A stretch of 64,000 bases of DNA, from NCBI RefSeq assembly GCF_002093975.1, contig NZ_KZ084325.1, positions 248,001 to 312,000 on the forward strand, written 5' to 3'. Source of the DNA: Thermoactinospora rubra (GTDB lineage: Bacteria > Actinomycetota > Actinomycetes > Streptosporangiales > Streptosporangiaceae). The translations under genes were made by a program, and so were the position numbers. The notes beneath the pieces were generated by a model. That model was not told the DNA's origin and ran no database searches. It saw nothing but the letters and a program-made list of their open reading frames with translations. Below, one piece after another: positions 40,270 to 49,691 of this stretch. Positions within the stretch are counted from its first letter, which is position 1. Each line of letters begins with the position of its first letter.

Positions 40270-40948
40270 GGAGACCGAGGCGCAGCCGCGCGTGCCGCTG
40301 AGCAGGCGCCGGGTCCTGCGCACCGCCGTCGCGATCGCCGACGAGCACGGCGTGGAGTCGCTCACCATGCGCCGGCTGGCGGCCGAGCTCGGGGTCGAGC
40401 CCATGTCGCTCTACCACCACGTGGCCAACAAGGAGGCGATCCTCGACGGCCTCATCGAGGTGGTGGTCGGCGAGATCCTGGCCGCCGTCGAGGAGGCCGC
40501 GGGTCCCGACCCGGCCGACGACTGGCGGGGCGCGCTGCGCACGCGCATCCTGACCGCCCGCCAGGTGCTGCTGCGCCACCGCTGGGCGCCCGCGGTCTTC
40601 CAGACCCGCACCTCCATCGCCCTGCCGACGGTCGCCTATTACGACGGCGTGCTCGGCATCCTGCGGGCGGGCGGCTTCTCCTGGGACCTCGCCCACCACG
40701 CGCTGCACGCGCTGGGCAGCCGCGCGCTCGGCTTCGCGCAGGAGCTGTTCCAGCCGGACGAGGCGGGCGGCGACGATCCCGAGATGATGGCGCAGATGGC
40801 CGAGCGGTTCCCCAACCTCGCCGGAATGATGGCGGCGATCGTCCACGACGACCCGGACACCACGCTGAGCTGGTGTGACGATCAGGCCGAGTTCGAGTTC
40901 GGGCTGGATGTGCTCCTCGACGGCCTCGAGCGCCGCCGCACCGCCTGA
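40256..40948 (+). CDS. TetR family transcriptional regulator
   Basis: 230 residues. N-terminal helix-turn-helix (about 18-65): SRRRVLRTAVAIADEHG, LTMRRLAAELGVEPMSLYHHVANK. The C-terminal half resembles TetR_C_1-type ligand domains. ATG 40256 is five bases after TAGGCT and lies inside the end of the preceding gene. It precedes a quinone oxidoreductase gene whose start region carries three 18-bp repeats, the likely operator. Confidence 0.92.
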   Translation: MWIDEETEAQPRVPLSRRRVLRTAVAIADEHGVESLTMRRLAAELGVEPMSLYHHVANKEAILDGLIEVVVGEILAAVEEAAGPDPADDWRGALRTRILTARQVLLRHRWAPAVFQTRTSIALPTVAYYDGVLGILRAGGFSWDLAHHALHALGSRALGFAQELFQPDEAGGDDPEMMAQMAERFPNLAGMMAAIVHDDPDTTLSWCDDQAEFEFGLDVLLDGLERRRTA

Positions 40949-40976
40949 GAATCCTCTCAGCTTCCCCTCTTGACTT

Positions 40977-41030
40977 CCTTACGCCGTATGGCAGCCTTAT
41001 GGCGTATGGGAACCTTACAGCGTATGAAGG
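40977..41030 (+). repeat. Three tandem 18-bp repeats over the oxidoreductase start
   Basis: CCTTACGCCGTATGGCAG, CCTTATGGCGTATGGGAA and CCTTACAGCGTATGAAGG follow one another without gaps. Each holds CCTTA and GCGTATG (GCCGTATG in the first). TTGACT lies directly before them. The ATG in the third copy is the chosen start of the next gene; the other two copies also contain in-frame ATGs. A multi-site operator for the adjacent TetR is the simplest reading. Confidence 0.85.
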
Positions 41031-41998
41031 CGTGGACGTGGGACCGCTACGGCCCTCCCGACGTCATGGAGCTGCGCGACCTCGCCGCGCCCGAGCCCGG
41101 GGACGGCGAGGTGCTGGTGCGCGTCCGGGCGGCCTCGGTCAACCCCTACGACTGGCGCCACCTGCGCTCCGACCCGCAGATCGTCCGGCTCTACGCCGGA
41201 TTCAGACGGCCTAAGCCCGGGTCGATCCTCGGCGCCGACCTGGCGGGCGTGGTCGAGCGCGTCGGCCCGGGCGTGAGCGCCTTCCGGCCGGGCGACGAGG
41301 TCTTCGGCGAGACCAAGCTGGGCGCCTTCGCCGAGCTGGCCTGCGTGCCCGCCGAGCGCCTGGCCGCCAAGCCCGGCACGCTCTCCTTCGAGGAGGCGGC
41401 GGCGGTTCCCATGGCCGGGCAGACCGCGCTGAAGGCGCTGGCCGGGCTGCGGACCGGGCAGCGGGTGCTGATCAACGGGGCCGCGGGCGGCATCGGCACC
41501 TTCGCCGTGCAGATCGCCAATGCCTACGGCGCCGAGGTCACCGCGGTGTGCAGCGGGCGCAACGCGCAGCTGGTCCGCTCGCTGGGCGCCGATCACGTCG
41601 TGGACTACACGCGCGAGGACTTCACCCGCTCGGGCCGACGCCACGACCTGCTCGTGGATCTCATCGGCAACCACTCGCTGCGGGAGATGCGCCGGGTCGT
41701 CGTGCCCGGGGGCACCCTGGCGCTGGTCGGCGGGATGGACGCGGGCGGGCGGCTGCTCGGCCCCATTCCCCAGATCGTGCTCGGCGGCTTGCTGAGCCGC
41801 TTCGTCAGCCAGCGGATCGTGGGCGTGAGCTGGACGCCCACCGGGGAGGCGCTGCGGAGGCTGGCGGCGCTCATCGAGGCGGGGCGAGTGCGGCCCGTGC
41901 TCGACCGCACCTACAAGTTCGCCGAGGCGCCGCAGGCGCTGCGGTACGTAGAGAGCCGCCACGCGCGCGGCAAGGTCGTCATCGGGGGGATCGCATGA
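41024..41998 (+). CDS. NADPH:quinone oxidoreductase-type zinc-independent alcohol dehydrogenase family protein
   Basis: 324 residues, medium-chain dehydrogenase/reductase fold without zinc ligands. MKAWTWDRYGPPDVMEL, ASVNPYDWRHLR, GADLAGVVERVG, and the NADPH motif VLINGAAGGIGTFAVQIA. ATG 41024 starts the conserved protein; the 18 residues upstream are translated 18-bp repeats. Stop overlaps the next gene by four bases. Confidence 0.93.
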   Translation: MKAWTWDRYGPPDVMELRDLAAPEPGDGEVLVRVRAASVNPYDWRHLRSDPQIVRLYAGFRRPKPGSILGADLAGVVERVGPGVSAFRPGDEVFGETKLGAFAELACVPAERLAAKPGTLSFEEAAAVPMAGQTALKALAGLRTGQRVLINGAAGGIGTFAVQIANAYGAEVTAVCSGRNAQLVRSLGADHVVDYTREDFTRSGRRHDLLVDLIGNHSLREMRRVVVPGGTLALVGGMDAGGRLLGPIPQIVLGGLLSRFVSQRIVGVSWTPTGEALRRLAALIEAGRVRPVLDRTYKFAEAPQALRYVESRHARGKVVIGGIA

Positions 41999-42672
41999 AG
42001 GTCTGCATCATCGGCGCGTCGGGCAAGCTGGGGCGCTACATGATCCAGCACTGCCTGGACCGGGGGTACGAGGTGGTCGGGGTCTGCCGCCCGGAGAGCG
42101 TGGGCAAGCTGGCGGACTACCGCAACCTCATCACGATCATGCCGGGCCGTACCGACGACCGCGCCGTCATCGAGCGGGCCGTCGCCGGGTGCGACGGGGT
42201 GCTGACCGTGCTCGTGCCGTGGGGGGTGCATCACTACAGCACCGGCACCGCCCAGGCGGTGCTGGACTTCGCCGAGCCGGGCGCGCGGCTGGTCTTCTCC
42301 TGCGGATGGCACATCACGCGGGACGGGCAGGACGTGTACTCGTGGAAGATCCGGCTGATCGTCAAGCTGCTCATGCCGCTGGTCAAGCTGGCCCGGATCG
42401 CCGACCTCGACGACCAGGTCGAGGCCTGCCGGCGGATCTTCGCCAGCGACACCCGCTGGACCGTCGTGCGCGGCAGCGACCTGGAGGAGGGCGAGAGCGA
42501 GGGGCTGCCGGTCTGGAGCCGGCGCGTGGGCGACCCGATCCTGGCCGGCAACATGACCAGGCGGATCGATTACGCGCTGTTCATGGTGGCCGCGCTCACG
42601 GACGACTCGCTGGTGCGCGAGGCTCCGGCGATCGTGGGCTGCCGGACGCCGTCGGCGCTGGCCCACGCCTGA
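41995..42672 (+). CDS. NAD(P)-dependent NmrA/SDR-type protein
   Basis: 225 residues; Rossmann motif VCIIGASGKLGRYMIQHCLD at the N-terminus, no clear YxxxK active site. Atypical SDR of the NmrA/NAD(P)-binding type, either a reductase or a redox sensor. Translationally coupled to the quinone oxidoreductase. Confidence 0.85.
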   Translation: MKVCIIGASGKLGRYMIQHCLDRGYEVVGVCRPESVGKLADYRNLITIMPGRTDDRAVIERAVAGCDGVLTVLVPWGVHHYSTGTAQAVLDFAEPGARLVFSCGWHITRDGQDVYSWKIRLIVKLLMPLVKLARIADLDDQVEACRRIFASDTRWTVVRGSDLEEGESEGLPVWSRRVGDPILAGNMTRRIDYALFMVAALTDDSLVREAPAIVGCRTPSALAHA

Positions 42673-42774
42673 CCTCCGCGGCCGAGGGTCCCACCGGCGC
42701 GCGCGGCTGCGGAAGCATCGCCAAGGTCCGCGCCTACCGCCGGCGCGAGTCAGCCCGCCGGGAAGCCCCGCCGG

Positions 42775-43926
42775 TCAGCCTGCCATGCGCATCCGGGCGG
42801 TGGTTCTGGCGTGGATGGGGCCTGAGGTTGCCGACAGCGGCAGGCCGGAGCCGCCCCGGCGCAGCGCCACGAACTCCGCGGCGATGGACAGGGCGGTCTC
42901 CTCGGGGGTGCGGGCGCCCAGGTCCAGGCCGATGGGCGAACGGAGCCTGGCCAGTTCGGCCTCGTCCAGCCCGGTGGCCCGCAGCCGCCGCATCCGGTCC
43001 TCGTGGGTACGGCGGGAGCCCATCGCCCCGACGTAGCACGCCGGGGAGCGCAGCGCGCGGGCCAGGACCGGGATGTCGAACTTGGCGTCGTGGGTCAGCA
43101 CGGCGATCACCGTGCGGGCGTCGACGCGGGTGCGTTCCAGGTAACGGTGCGGCCAGTCCACGACCACCTCGTGGGCGTCGGGAAAGCGGGCGGCGGTGGC
43201 GAAGACCGGGCGGGCGTCGCACACGGTGACGTGGTAGCCGAGGAAACGGCCCGCCCGGGCCAGGGCGGCGGCGAAGTCGATCGCGCCGAACACCAGCAGC
43301 CGGGGTGGCGGGGTGTGCGTCTCGACGAACACCTCGGCGCGCCGCTCGTCGCAGCCCAGCTCGCGCGGCCCGGTCCGCCCGGCCTCCAGCATGGCCCTGG
43401 CCTCGGCCACGACCACGGGGTCCAACTCGTCCTCGCCCAGGCTCCCGGCGTGCCGGTCCGCCCAGACGGCCACGACCCCGGTCCGGGAGCCGGAAGAGCT
43501 CAGGGAGCCAGGAGAGCCCGGCGAACCCGGCTCTCCTGGCAGGACGCGGGCGAGGGCGACCGGCTCCCCGGCGAGCACCGCCTCCAGGTAGGCGTCCACC
43601 ACGGCGGCCTGCCGTACCTGGACCGGCCAGACGAGCACCTCGACGACCCCGCCGCAGGTCAGCCCCACGGCGAAGGCGTCGGTGTCGCTGTAGCCGAAGG
43701 TCTGCCTGACCGGCCGCCCGCCCTGGAGCGCCTGGAGGCACAGCTCGTAGACCGCGCCCTCGACGCAGCCGCCGGACACGCTGCCGACGGCGGTGCCGTC
43801 CTCGGCCACGGCCAGGGCCGCGCCCGCCTCCCGGGGGGCGCTGCCGCTGACGGCGGTCACCGACGCGACCGCGAAGCGGCGCCCCTCGGCCAGCCAGCCG
43901 CGCAGCTCACCGGCGATCTCGCGCAT
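42775..43926 (-). CDS. XdhC/CoxI family molybdenum cofactor maturation protein
   Basis: Binds and sulfurates the molybdenum cofactor and delivers it to xanthine dehydrogenase. 383 residues: XdhC N-terminal domain (VTAVSGSAPREAGA, GSVSGGCVEG, GLTCGGVVEVLV) and C-terminal Rossmann domain (LLVFGAIDFAAALARAGRF, VLTHDAKFDIPVL, YVGAMGSRRTHEDR). A Gly/Pro/Ser insert (GEPGSPGSPGSLSSSGS) separates the two around residue 130. Last gene of the leftward purine block. Confidence 0.92.
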   Translation of the reverse strand: MREIAGELRGWLAEGRRFAVASVTAVSGSAPREAGAALAVAEDGTAVGSVSGGCVEGAVYELCLQALQGGRPVRQTFGYSDTDAFAVGLTCGGVVEVLVWPVQVRQAAVVDAYLEAVLAGEPVALARVLPGEPGSPGSPGSLSSSGSRTGVVAVWADRHAGSLGEDELDPVVVAEARAMLEAGRTGPRELGCDERRAEVFVETHTPPPRLLVFGAIDFAAALARAGRFLGYHVTVCDARPVFATAARFPDAHEVVVDWPHRYLERTRVDARTVIAVLTHDAKFDIPVLARALRSPACYVGAMGSRRTHEDRMRRLRATGLDEAELARLRSPIGLDLGARTPEETALSIAAEFVALRRGGSGLPLSATSGPIHARTTARMRMAG

Positions 43927-43948
43927 GCCGTACCTCCGGAAAAGACAC

Positions 43949-45364
43949 CTAGCCGAGCAGGTTCTCGATGAACTCGATGCCGAAGTAGCCGGCGAAGATC
44001 GCGCTGATCACCCACAGCAGCCAGTGGATCTCGCGGGCCTTCCCGGAGGCCGCCTTGATCAGCGTGTAGGCGACGATCCCGGCGCCCACGCCGTTGGTGA
44101 TCGAGTAGGTGAACGGCATCAGCGCGATGGTGAGGAAGGCCGGGACGGCGACCTGGAGGTCGTCCCAGGAGATCTTCCGGGCGGCCGTCATCATGAGCGC
44201 GCCGACCAGCACCAGCGCCGGGGCCGCCGCCTGGGCGGGCACCACGGCCGCCAGCGGCGTCAGGAACATGGCGGCGGCGAACAGCGCGCCGGTCACGAGG
44301 CTGGCGAGGCCGGTGCGAGCGCCCTCCCCCACCCCCGCGGCCGACTCGACGACGACCGTGTTGGCCGACGCGCCGGTGCCGCCGCCGATGACGGCGCCGA
44401 GGCCGTCGATGGTGAGGATCCTGCCGATGCCCCTGACGCGGCCCTGCTCGTCGGTCAGGCCCGCCTCCTCGCCCACGCCCAGGATGGTGCCCATCGCGTC
44501 GAAGAAGCCCGACAGCACCAGCGTGAACAGCACCACCGTGGCCGTCAGCACGCCCGCCGAGGCGAAGCCGCCGAACAGGTCCACGTTCAGCAGCAGGCCG
44601 AAGTCGGGACTGGCGACGACCTGCTCGGGCAACTGCGGCGTGACCACGCCCCACTTGAGCCCGCCGACCATCGAGTTGACGACGACGGCCAGCGCCGTGG
44701 CGGCGATGATGCTGATGAGGATCGCGCCGGGCACGCGCCGGACGTACAGCGCCAGCATGAGCAGCAGCCCGGCGCAGAACACCGCGACCGGCCAGCCGGA
44801 CAGGTGCCCGCCGGCGCCGAGCGTGACCGGGGTGCCCTCGCCCCGGCCGACGAACCCGGCGTCCACCAGGCCGATGAGCGCGATGAACATGCCGATGCCG
44901 ACCCCGATCGCGTGCTTGATCGGCGTGGGGATGGCATCCATGATCAGCTGGCGGATGCCGGTGAGCGCGAAGACGACGATGACCACGCCTTCCAGCACGA
45001 CCAGCCCCATCGCCTGGTCCCAGGTCATGTGCGGGGCGGCCTGGAAGGCCACGACGGGCGCCACGCCCAGCCCCGAGGCCAGGGCGAAGGGGGCGTTGCC
45101 CACCAGGCCCATGAGGATCGTGGTCAGCGCCGCCGACAGGGCGACGGCGGTGGTGAGCTGCGGGACGGACAGCGAGGCGCCGGTCACGTCCTTGGCGCCG
45201 CTGAGGATGATCGGGATGAGCAGGATGATGTAGGCGACGGCGACGAACGTCGTGACGCCGCCGCGCACCTCCCTGCCGACGGTGGTCCCCCGGCCGGTGA
45301 GGTCGAAGAACCGGTCGAGCGGCGACTGGCCGGTCTCTGGTCTGGGCTGCTTGAGCTGGGTCAT
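43949..45364 (-). CDS. NCS2 family purine permease (AzgA-like)
   Basis: 471 residues, about 12-14 membrane segments. LDRFFDLTGRGTTVGREVRGG and GVTTFVAVAYIILLIP are typical of the AzgA subfamily for adenine, guanine and hypoxanthine; GFFDAMGTILGVGEEAGL and VIGGGTGASANT form the substrate region. ATG 45364 has GAGGAGGG six bases upstream. It feeds the xanthine dehydrogenase pathway encoded upstream. Confidence 0.93.
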   Translation of the reverse strand: MTQLKQPRPETGQSPLDRFFDLTGRGTTVGREVRGGVTTFVAVAYIILLIPIILSGAKDVTGASLSVPQLTTAVALSAALTTILMGLVGNAPFALASGLGVAPVVAFQAAPHMTWDQAMGLVVLEGVVIVVFALTGIRQLIMDAIPTPIKHAIGVGIGMFIALIGLVDAGFVGRGEGTPVTLGAGGHLSGWPVAVFCAGLLLMLALYVRRVPGAILISIIAATALAVVVNSMVGGLKWGVVTPQLPEQVVASPDFGLLLNVDLFGGFASAGVLTATVVLFTLVLSGFFDAMGTILGVGEEAGLTDEQGRVRGIGRILTIDGLGAVIGGGTGASANTVVVESAAGVGEGARTGLASLVTGALFAAAMFLTPLAAVVPAQAAAPALVLVGALMMTAARKISWDDLQVAVPAFLTIALMPFTYSITNGVGAGIVAYTLIKAASGKAREIHWLLWVISAIFAGYFGIEFIENLLG

Positions 45365-45394
45365 GGCCGGGCCCTCCTCGGGCGTGGTCGACCT

Positions 45395-45422
45395 GCGGAG
45401 GGACCCTCCTGGGTCCCTCCGC
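45395..45422 (-). promoter_or_regulatory. Stable hairpin in the permease leader
   Basis: Perfect 12-bp stem GCGGAGGGACCC / GGGTCCCTCCGC with a 4-base loop, 31 bases before the permease ATG. It could be an attenuator or an RNA-processing/stability element. Confidence 0.55.
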
Positions 45423-45490
45423 GCGGGTGCGGTTGTGGAGTCTGTCCCGCTGAACGGGGGGTGCGGGCTGCCCCTGTTGATCAACTCACC

Positions 45491-45508
45491 CGGAGTGGTG
45501 TCACTCCG
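45491..45508 (-). terminator. Small hairpin at the xdhA stop
   Basis: CGGAGTG / CACTCCG stem with a 4-base loop, directly after the xanthine dehydrogenase large-subunit stop. Possible weak terminator. Confidence 0.45.
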
Positions 45509-47830
45509 CTACGGCGCCGCCGGGCTGGTGATGTGCTCCGGCCGCACCGGCACTCGGTTGAGATCGAGCCCCGTCGCGTCGCGGATGGCCGCGACGATGG
45601 CGGGGGTGGAGGAGAGCGTGGGTGGCTCTCCCACGCCGCGCAGGCCGTATGGGGCCCGCGGGTCGGCGTTCTCGAGGATCTCCAGCCGCATGGGCGGCAT
45701 GTCGAGGACCGTGGGGATGAGGTAGTCGGTGAAGGACGGGTTGCGCACCTTGCCGCCGGTGACGACGATCTCCTCCATGACGGCCAGGCCCAGGCCCTGG
45801 GCGCTGCCGCCGTGGATCTGGCCCTCGACCGACACGCGGTTGATGACCTTGCCGACGTCCTGGACGGCGGCGAGCTCGACGACCTTCACCAGGCCCAGCT
45901 CGACGTCCACGTCGACCACCGCGCGGTGGACGCACATGGCGAGCTGGGTGTGCGTGCTGCCCTGCCCGGTCACCGGGTCCATGCCGGTGGTCGGGTGGTG
46001 GTGGAACTCGCGGGTCTCCTCGATGACCTCCTCGCCGAGGACGTCCTCGATGGAGGCCAGGACTCCGGCTGAGGCGGAGACCACCTTGCCGCCTTCGAGC
46101 GACAAATCCGGATATGTACGGCCGAGCCGTACCGGGACCAGCTCGAAGACCCGCTCGCGGACCGCCTCGCAGGCGACCTTCACCGCGCCGCCGGTCATGT
46201 AGGACTGACGCGAGGCGGAGCTGGATCCCGCGTCGCCCACCCGGTTGTCGGCCGGGTGGATGACGACCCGGTCGACGCCCAGCTCGGTGCGGGCGATCTG
46301 GGCCTCGATGGTGACCAGGCCCTGGCCCACCTCGGCCGCCGCCGTGTGGACGAGCGCGGTCGCCTCGCCGCCGATGACCTCCAGGCGCACGCGGGCGGTG
46401 GAGTAGTCGTCGAAGCCCTCGGAGAAGCAGATGTTCTTGATGCCCACGCCGTACCCGATGCCGCGCCGTACGCCCTCGCCGTGGGTGGTCTGCGAGGCGC
46501 CGCCGGGCAGGTTGCGCAGGTCGGTGGGGTCCAGCGGCGGCGGGAGGGGCAGCTCGCGCGCCGTCTGGAGCATCTCGGCCATGGGCAGCGGGGCCTCGAT
46601 GACCTGGCCGGTGGCCAGCTTGGAGCCCTGCTTGCAGGCGTTGATCTGGCGGATGGTCACCGGGTCCAGCCCGCAGGCGGCGGCCAGCTTGTCCATCATC
46701 GACTCGTAGGCGAAGCACGCCTGCACCGCGCCGAAGCCGCGCATCGCGCCGCAGGGCGGGTTGTTGGTGTAGACGCCGTAAGCGTCGATCTTGATGTTCG
46801 GGATCTCGTAGGGGCCGACGCCGAGCGACGCGGCGTTGCCGACGACGTTGAGCGTCGCGGAGGTGTAGGCGCCGCCGTCCAGGATGATCTCGACGTCGGC
46901 GTAGAGGATCTTCCCGTCGCGGGTCGCGCCGTACTCGTAGCGCATCTGCGCCGGATGCCGGTGCACGTGCCCGAAGAACGACTCGTGCCGGTTGTAGACC
47001 ATCTTGACCGGGCGGCCGGTGCGCAGCGCCAGCATCGCGGCGTGGATCTGCATCGACAGGTCCTCGCGCCCGCCGAACGCGCCGCCGACGCCCGACAGCG
47101 TCATGCGGATCTTCTCCTCGGGCAGGCCGAGGCAGGGCGCGATCTGCTTGAGGTCGTTGTGCATCCACTGGGTGGCGACGTACAGGTCCACGCCGCCGTC
47201 CTCGGCCGGTACGGCCAGGCCGGACTCCGGGCCGAGGAAGGCCTGGTCCTGGATGCCGACCTCGTAGACGCCGGTGACGACGACCTCGGCCTCCTGCTTG
47301 GCCCTGGCCACGTCGCCGACCCGCACGGGCTGGTGCCGGGCCGGGTTCTTGCGCTCCTGGACCTGCGGGTAGGCAGGGTCGAAGGCGGCCCGGCGGGCGT
47401 CGACCAGCGGCTCCAGCACCTCCCACTCGATCCTGATCTTGTCCATGGCGCGGCGGGCGGTCTCGGGGTGGTCGGCGGCCACGAGCGCGATCGGCTCGCC
47501 CTGGTGGCGGACCTCGCCGATGGCCAGCACCGGCTGGTCCCAGGTGTGGTCCAGGCCGTAGTGCTTGCGGCCCGGCACGTCCTCGTGGGTGAGGACGGCG
47601 TGCACGCCGGGGTGGGCGAGCGCCTCGGCGATGTCGATCGAGACGATCCTGGCGCGCGGGTGGGGGCTGCGCAGGGTGGCTCCCCACAGCATGCCGTCCA
47701 TCCACAGGTCCGAGGAGTAGGCGAACTCGCCCTTGACCTTGAGCGTCCCGTCGGGCCGCAGGGGGCTGTCGCCCACCCGTCCGGTGCCGGGCGCGGCGAT
47801 GTCGCGCGGCGCCCGCAAGGGAATCGTCAC
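45509..47830 (-). CDS. xdhA: Xanthine dehydrogenase molybdopterin-binding subunit
   Basis: Hydroxylates hypoxanthine/xanthine to urate at the Mo centre. 773 residues. Conserved Mo-pterin and substrate segments: GVGGAFGGREDLS, CGAMRGFGAVQACFAYE, EVGQGLVTIEAQIA, and the catalytic Glu in GLRGVGEPPTLSS. GTG 47830 has AAGGAGG seven bases upstream and overlaps the deaminase stop (GTGA). FeS and FAD subunits are encoded upstream in the same operon. Confidence 0.95.
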   Translation of the reverse strand: MTIPLRAPRDIAAPGTGRVGDSPLRPDGTLKVKGEFAYSSDLWMDGMLWGATLRSPHPRARIVSIDIAEALAHPGVHAVLTHEDVPGRKHYGLDHTWDQPVLAIGEVRHQGEPIALVAADHPETARRAMDKIRIEWEVLEPLVDARRAAFDPAYPQVQERKNPARHQPVRVGDVARAKQEAEVVVTGVYEVGIQDQAFLGPESGLAVPAEDGGVDLYVATQWMHNDLKQIAPCLGLPEEKIRMTLSGVGGAFGGREDLSMQIHAAMLALRTGRPVKMVYNRHESFFGHVHRHPAQMRYEYGATRDGKILYADVEIILDGGAYTSATLNVVGNAASLGVGPYEIPNIKIDAYGVYTNNPPCGAMRGFGAVQACFAYESMMDKLAAACGLDPVTIRQINACKQGSKLATGQVIEAPLPMAEMLQTARELPLPPPLDPTDLRNLPGGASQTTHGEGVRRGIGYGVGIKNICFSEGFDDYSTARVRLEVIGGEATALVHTAAAEVGQGLVTIEAQIARTELGVDRVVIHPADNRVGDAGSSSASRQSYMTGGAVKVACEAVRERVFELVPVRLGRTYPDLSLEGGKVVSASAGVLASIEDVLGEEVIEETREFHHHPTTGMDPVTGQGSTHTQLAMCVHRAVVDVDVELGLVKVVELAAVQDVGKVINRVSVEGQIHGGSAQGLGLAVMEEIVVTGGKVRNPSFTDYLIPTVLDMPPMRLEILENADPRAPYGLRGVGEPPTLSSTPAIVAAIRDATGLDLNRVPVRPEHITSPAAP

Positions 47831-49221
47831 TGATGAACCTCCTTGGCGACGACGAAGCCCTGGTCCCGGGCCAGGCGCATGAGGCGGCGGTGCGCGTCGG
47901 CGCCCGCCCTGCCCACGGCGTCCTGCGGCACGGTCTTCAGCTCGCCGTCCTCGACGATCGTCTCGCCGCCCACGAGCACGCGGGCGATCGGCGGCTGCGG
48001 GCCGAACACCAGCGCGCAGACCGGGTCGGCGACGGCCGAGGCGAACGGCGTGCCGGTGCGCCACAGCACGATGTCGGCGAGCTTGCCCACCTCCAGGGTG
48101 CCCAGCTCGTCGTGGCGGCCGAGGTTGCGCGCGCCGCCGAGGGTGGCCAGCTTCAGCGCCTGGCGGGCGGTCAGCGCGGTCGGGCCGTACTTGGCCCGCT
48201 GGAACAGCAGCGCCTGGCGCATCTCGCCGGACAGCGTGGTCAGCTCGGAGGAGGCGTTGCCGTCCACGCCCAGGCCCACGTTCGCGCCGCGCCGCAACAT
48301 CTCCGACACCCGGGCGATGCCCGCGCCGAGGCGGCCGTTGGAGCTGGGGCAGTGCGCCGAGCCGGTGCCGGTGGCGGCGAACTTGTCGATGTCGGCGTCG
48401 GACAGGTGCACGGTGTGGGCGAACCACACGTCGGGGCCGAGCCAGCCGAGCTTCTCCATGTAGTCGACGGGCCGCATGCCCATCTGGGCCAGGCAGTGCT
48501 CGTCCTCGTCGAGCGTCTCGGCCAGGTGGGTGTGCAGGCGCACGCCCTTGGCGCGGGCCAGCGTCGCCGCCTCGGTCATCAGCTCGGCGCTGACCGAGAA
48601 CGGCGAGCAGGGCGCGACCGCGACGCGCAGCTTGGAGGAGAAGGACGGGTCGTGGTAGGCGTCGATCGCCTCGGCGGTGGCGGCCAGGATGTCGTCCAGC
48701 CGCTCGACCACGACGTCCGGCGGCAGGCCGCCTTGCGACTGCCCGCGGTCCATCGAGCCGCGCGCCGGGTGGAAGCGGATGCCGATCTCCCGGGCCGCCT
48801 CCACCTCGGCGGCGAACAGGTCGCCGCGGCCCTTGGGGAAGACGTAGTGGTGGTCGCTGGAGGTCGTGCAGCCGCTCAGCGCGAGCCAGCCGAGCCCGGC
48901 GGAGGCGGCGCCGTGCACCACTTCGGCGTCCATGGCCGCCCACACCTGGTAGAGCGCGACCAGCCACTCGAACAGCGTCGCGTCCTGGGCCAGGCCCTGG
49001 GAGGCCCACTGGTAGAGGTGGTGGTGGGTGTTGACCAGGCCGGGCGTGGCCAGGCAGCCGGAGCCGTCGATCCGCTCCTCGTCGCGTACGGCCGGCGCCT
49101 GGCTCATGGGGCCGAGCGCGGCGATCCGGTCCCCCTCGATCCGGATATATCCGGACTCGATCTCCTCGCCTCTGACGGGCGCGATGTGGACGTTCTCGAT
49201 GATTGTCGACGTGGGGATCAT
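47827..49221 (-). CDS. 8-oxoguanine deaminase-like amidohydrolase
   Basis: 464 residues, ATZ/TRZ amidohydrolase family; most like 8-oxoguanine deaminases, which yield urate from 8-oxoguanine, though guanine or another aminopurine cannot be excluded. Metal ligands NTHHHLYQWASQG, HTHLAETLDE, and SAHCPSSNGRLGAG; GVDGNASSEL near the C-terminus. ATG 49221 overlaps the FeS-subunit stop. Its place inside the xdh operon supports a urate-forming side route. Confidence 0.9.
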   Translation of the reverse strand: MIPTSTIIENVHIAPVRGEEIESGYIRIEGDRIAALGPMSQAPAVRDEERIDGSGCLATPGLVNTHHHLYQWASQGLAQDATLFEWLVALYQVWAAMDAEVVHGAASAGLGWLALSGCTTSSDHHYVFPKGRGDLFAAEVEAAREIGIRFHPARGSMDRGQSQGGLPPDVVVERLDDILAATAEAIDAYHDPSFSSKLRVAVAPCSPFSVSAELMTEAATLARAKGVRLHTHLAETLDEDEHCLAQMGMRPVDYMEKLGWLGPDVWFAHTVHLSDADIDKFAATGTGSAHCPSSNGRLGAGIARVSEMLRRGANVGLGVDGNASSELTTLSGEMRQALLFQRAKYGPTALTARQALKLATLGGARNLGRHDELGTLEVGKLADIVLWRTGTPFASAVADPVCALVFGPQPPIARVLVGGETIVEDGELKTVPQDAVGRAGADAHRRLMRLARDQGFVVAKEVHQ

Positions 49222-49691
49222 CGGTCCGCGGCCTTCCGCGCCGCGGCCAGCCGTACCGCGTCGAGGATCTTCTCGTAGCCGGTGCAGCGGCACAGGTTGC
49301 CCGCGAGCGCCTCGCGGATCTCGGCGTCGGAGGGCTGCTCGACCCGCTCGATCAGGTCGTGCGCCTGGACGACCAGCCCGGGCGTGCAGAACCCGCACTG
49401 CACCGCGCCGCACTCCACGAACGCCTCCTGCACCGGGTCCAGCCGGTCGCCGTCGGCCAGGCCCTCCACGGTGCGCACCTCGCGCCCCTCGGCCTGCCCG
49501 GCGGCCACCAGGCAGGCGCACACCGGCGTGCCGTCGAGGTAGACGGTGCAGGAGCCGCACTCCCCCTGCTCGCAGGCGTTCTTCGAGCCGGGCAGGCCCA
49601 TGCGCTCGCGCAGGACGTACAGCAGGCTCTCGCCCTCCCACACGTCGTCGACGGTCTCCCGGCGGCCGTTCACGGTGAAGCTGACCCGCAT
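49218..49691 (-). CDS. Xanthine dehydrogenase [2Fe-2S] subunit
   Basis: 157 residues with both clusters: plant-type ligands CEQGECGSCTV and the second cluster CGAVQCGFCTPG plus NLCRCTGY. Electron path from the Mo site to FAD. ATG 49691 has GAGGAGGG eight bases upstream and overlaps the FAD-subunit stop by one base. Confidence 0.96.
   Translation of the reverse strand: MRVSFTVNGRRETVDDVWEGESLLYVLRERMGLPGSKNACEQGECGSCTVYLDGTPVCACLVAAGQAEGREVRTVEGLADGDRLDPVQEAFVECGAVQCGFCTPGLVVQAHDLIERVEQPSDAEIREALAGNLCRCTGYEKILDAVRLAAARKAADR

Noticed and set aside
40977..41030. Possible CRISPR-like repeat array
   Set aside because: The 18-bp units have no spacers and sit at a promoter and start codon; no cas genes nearby.
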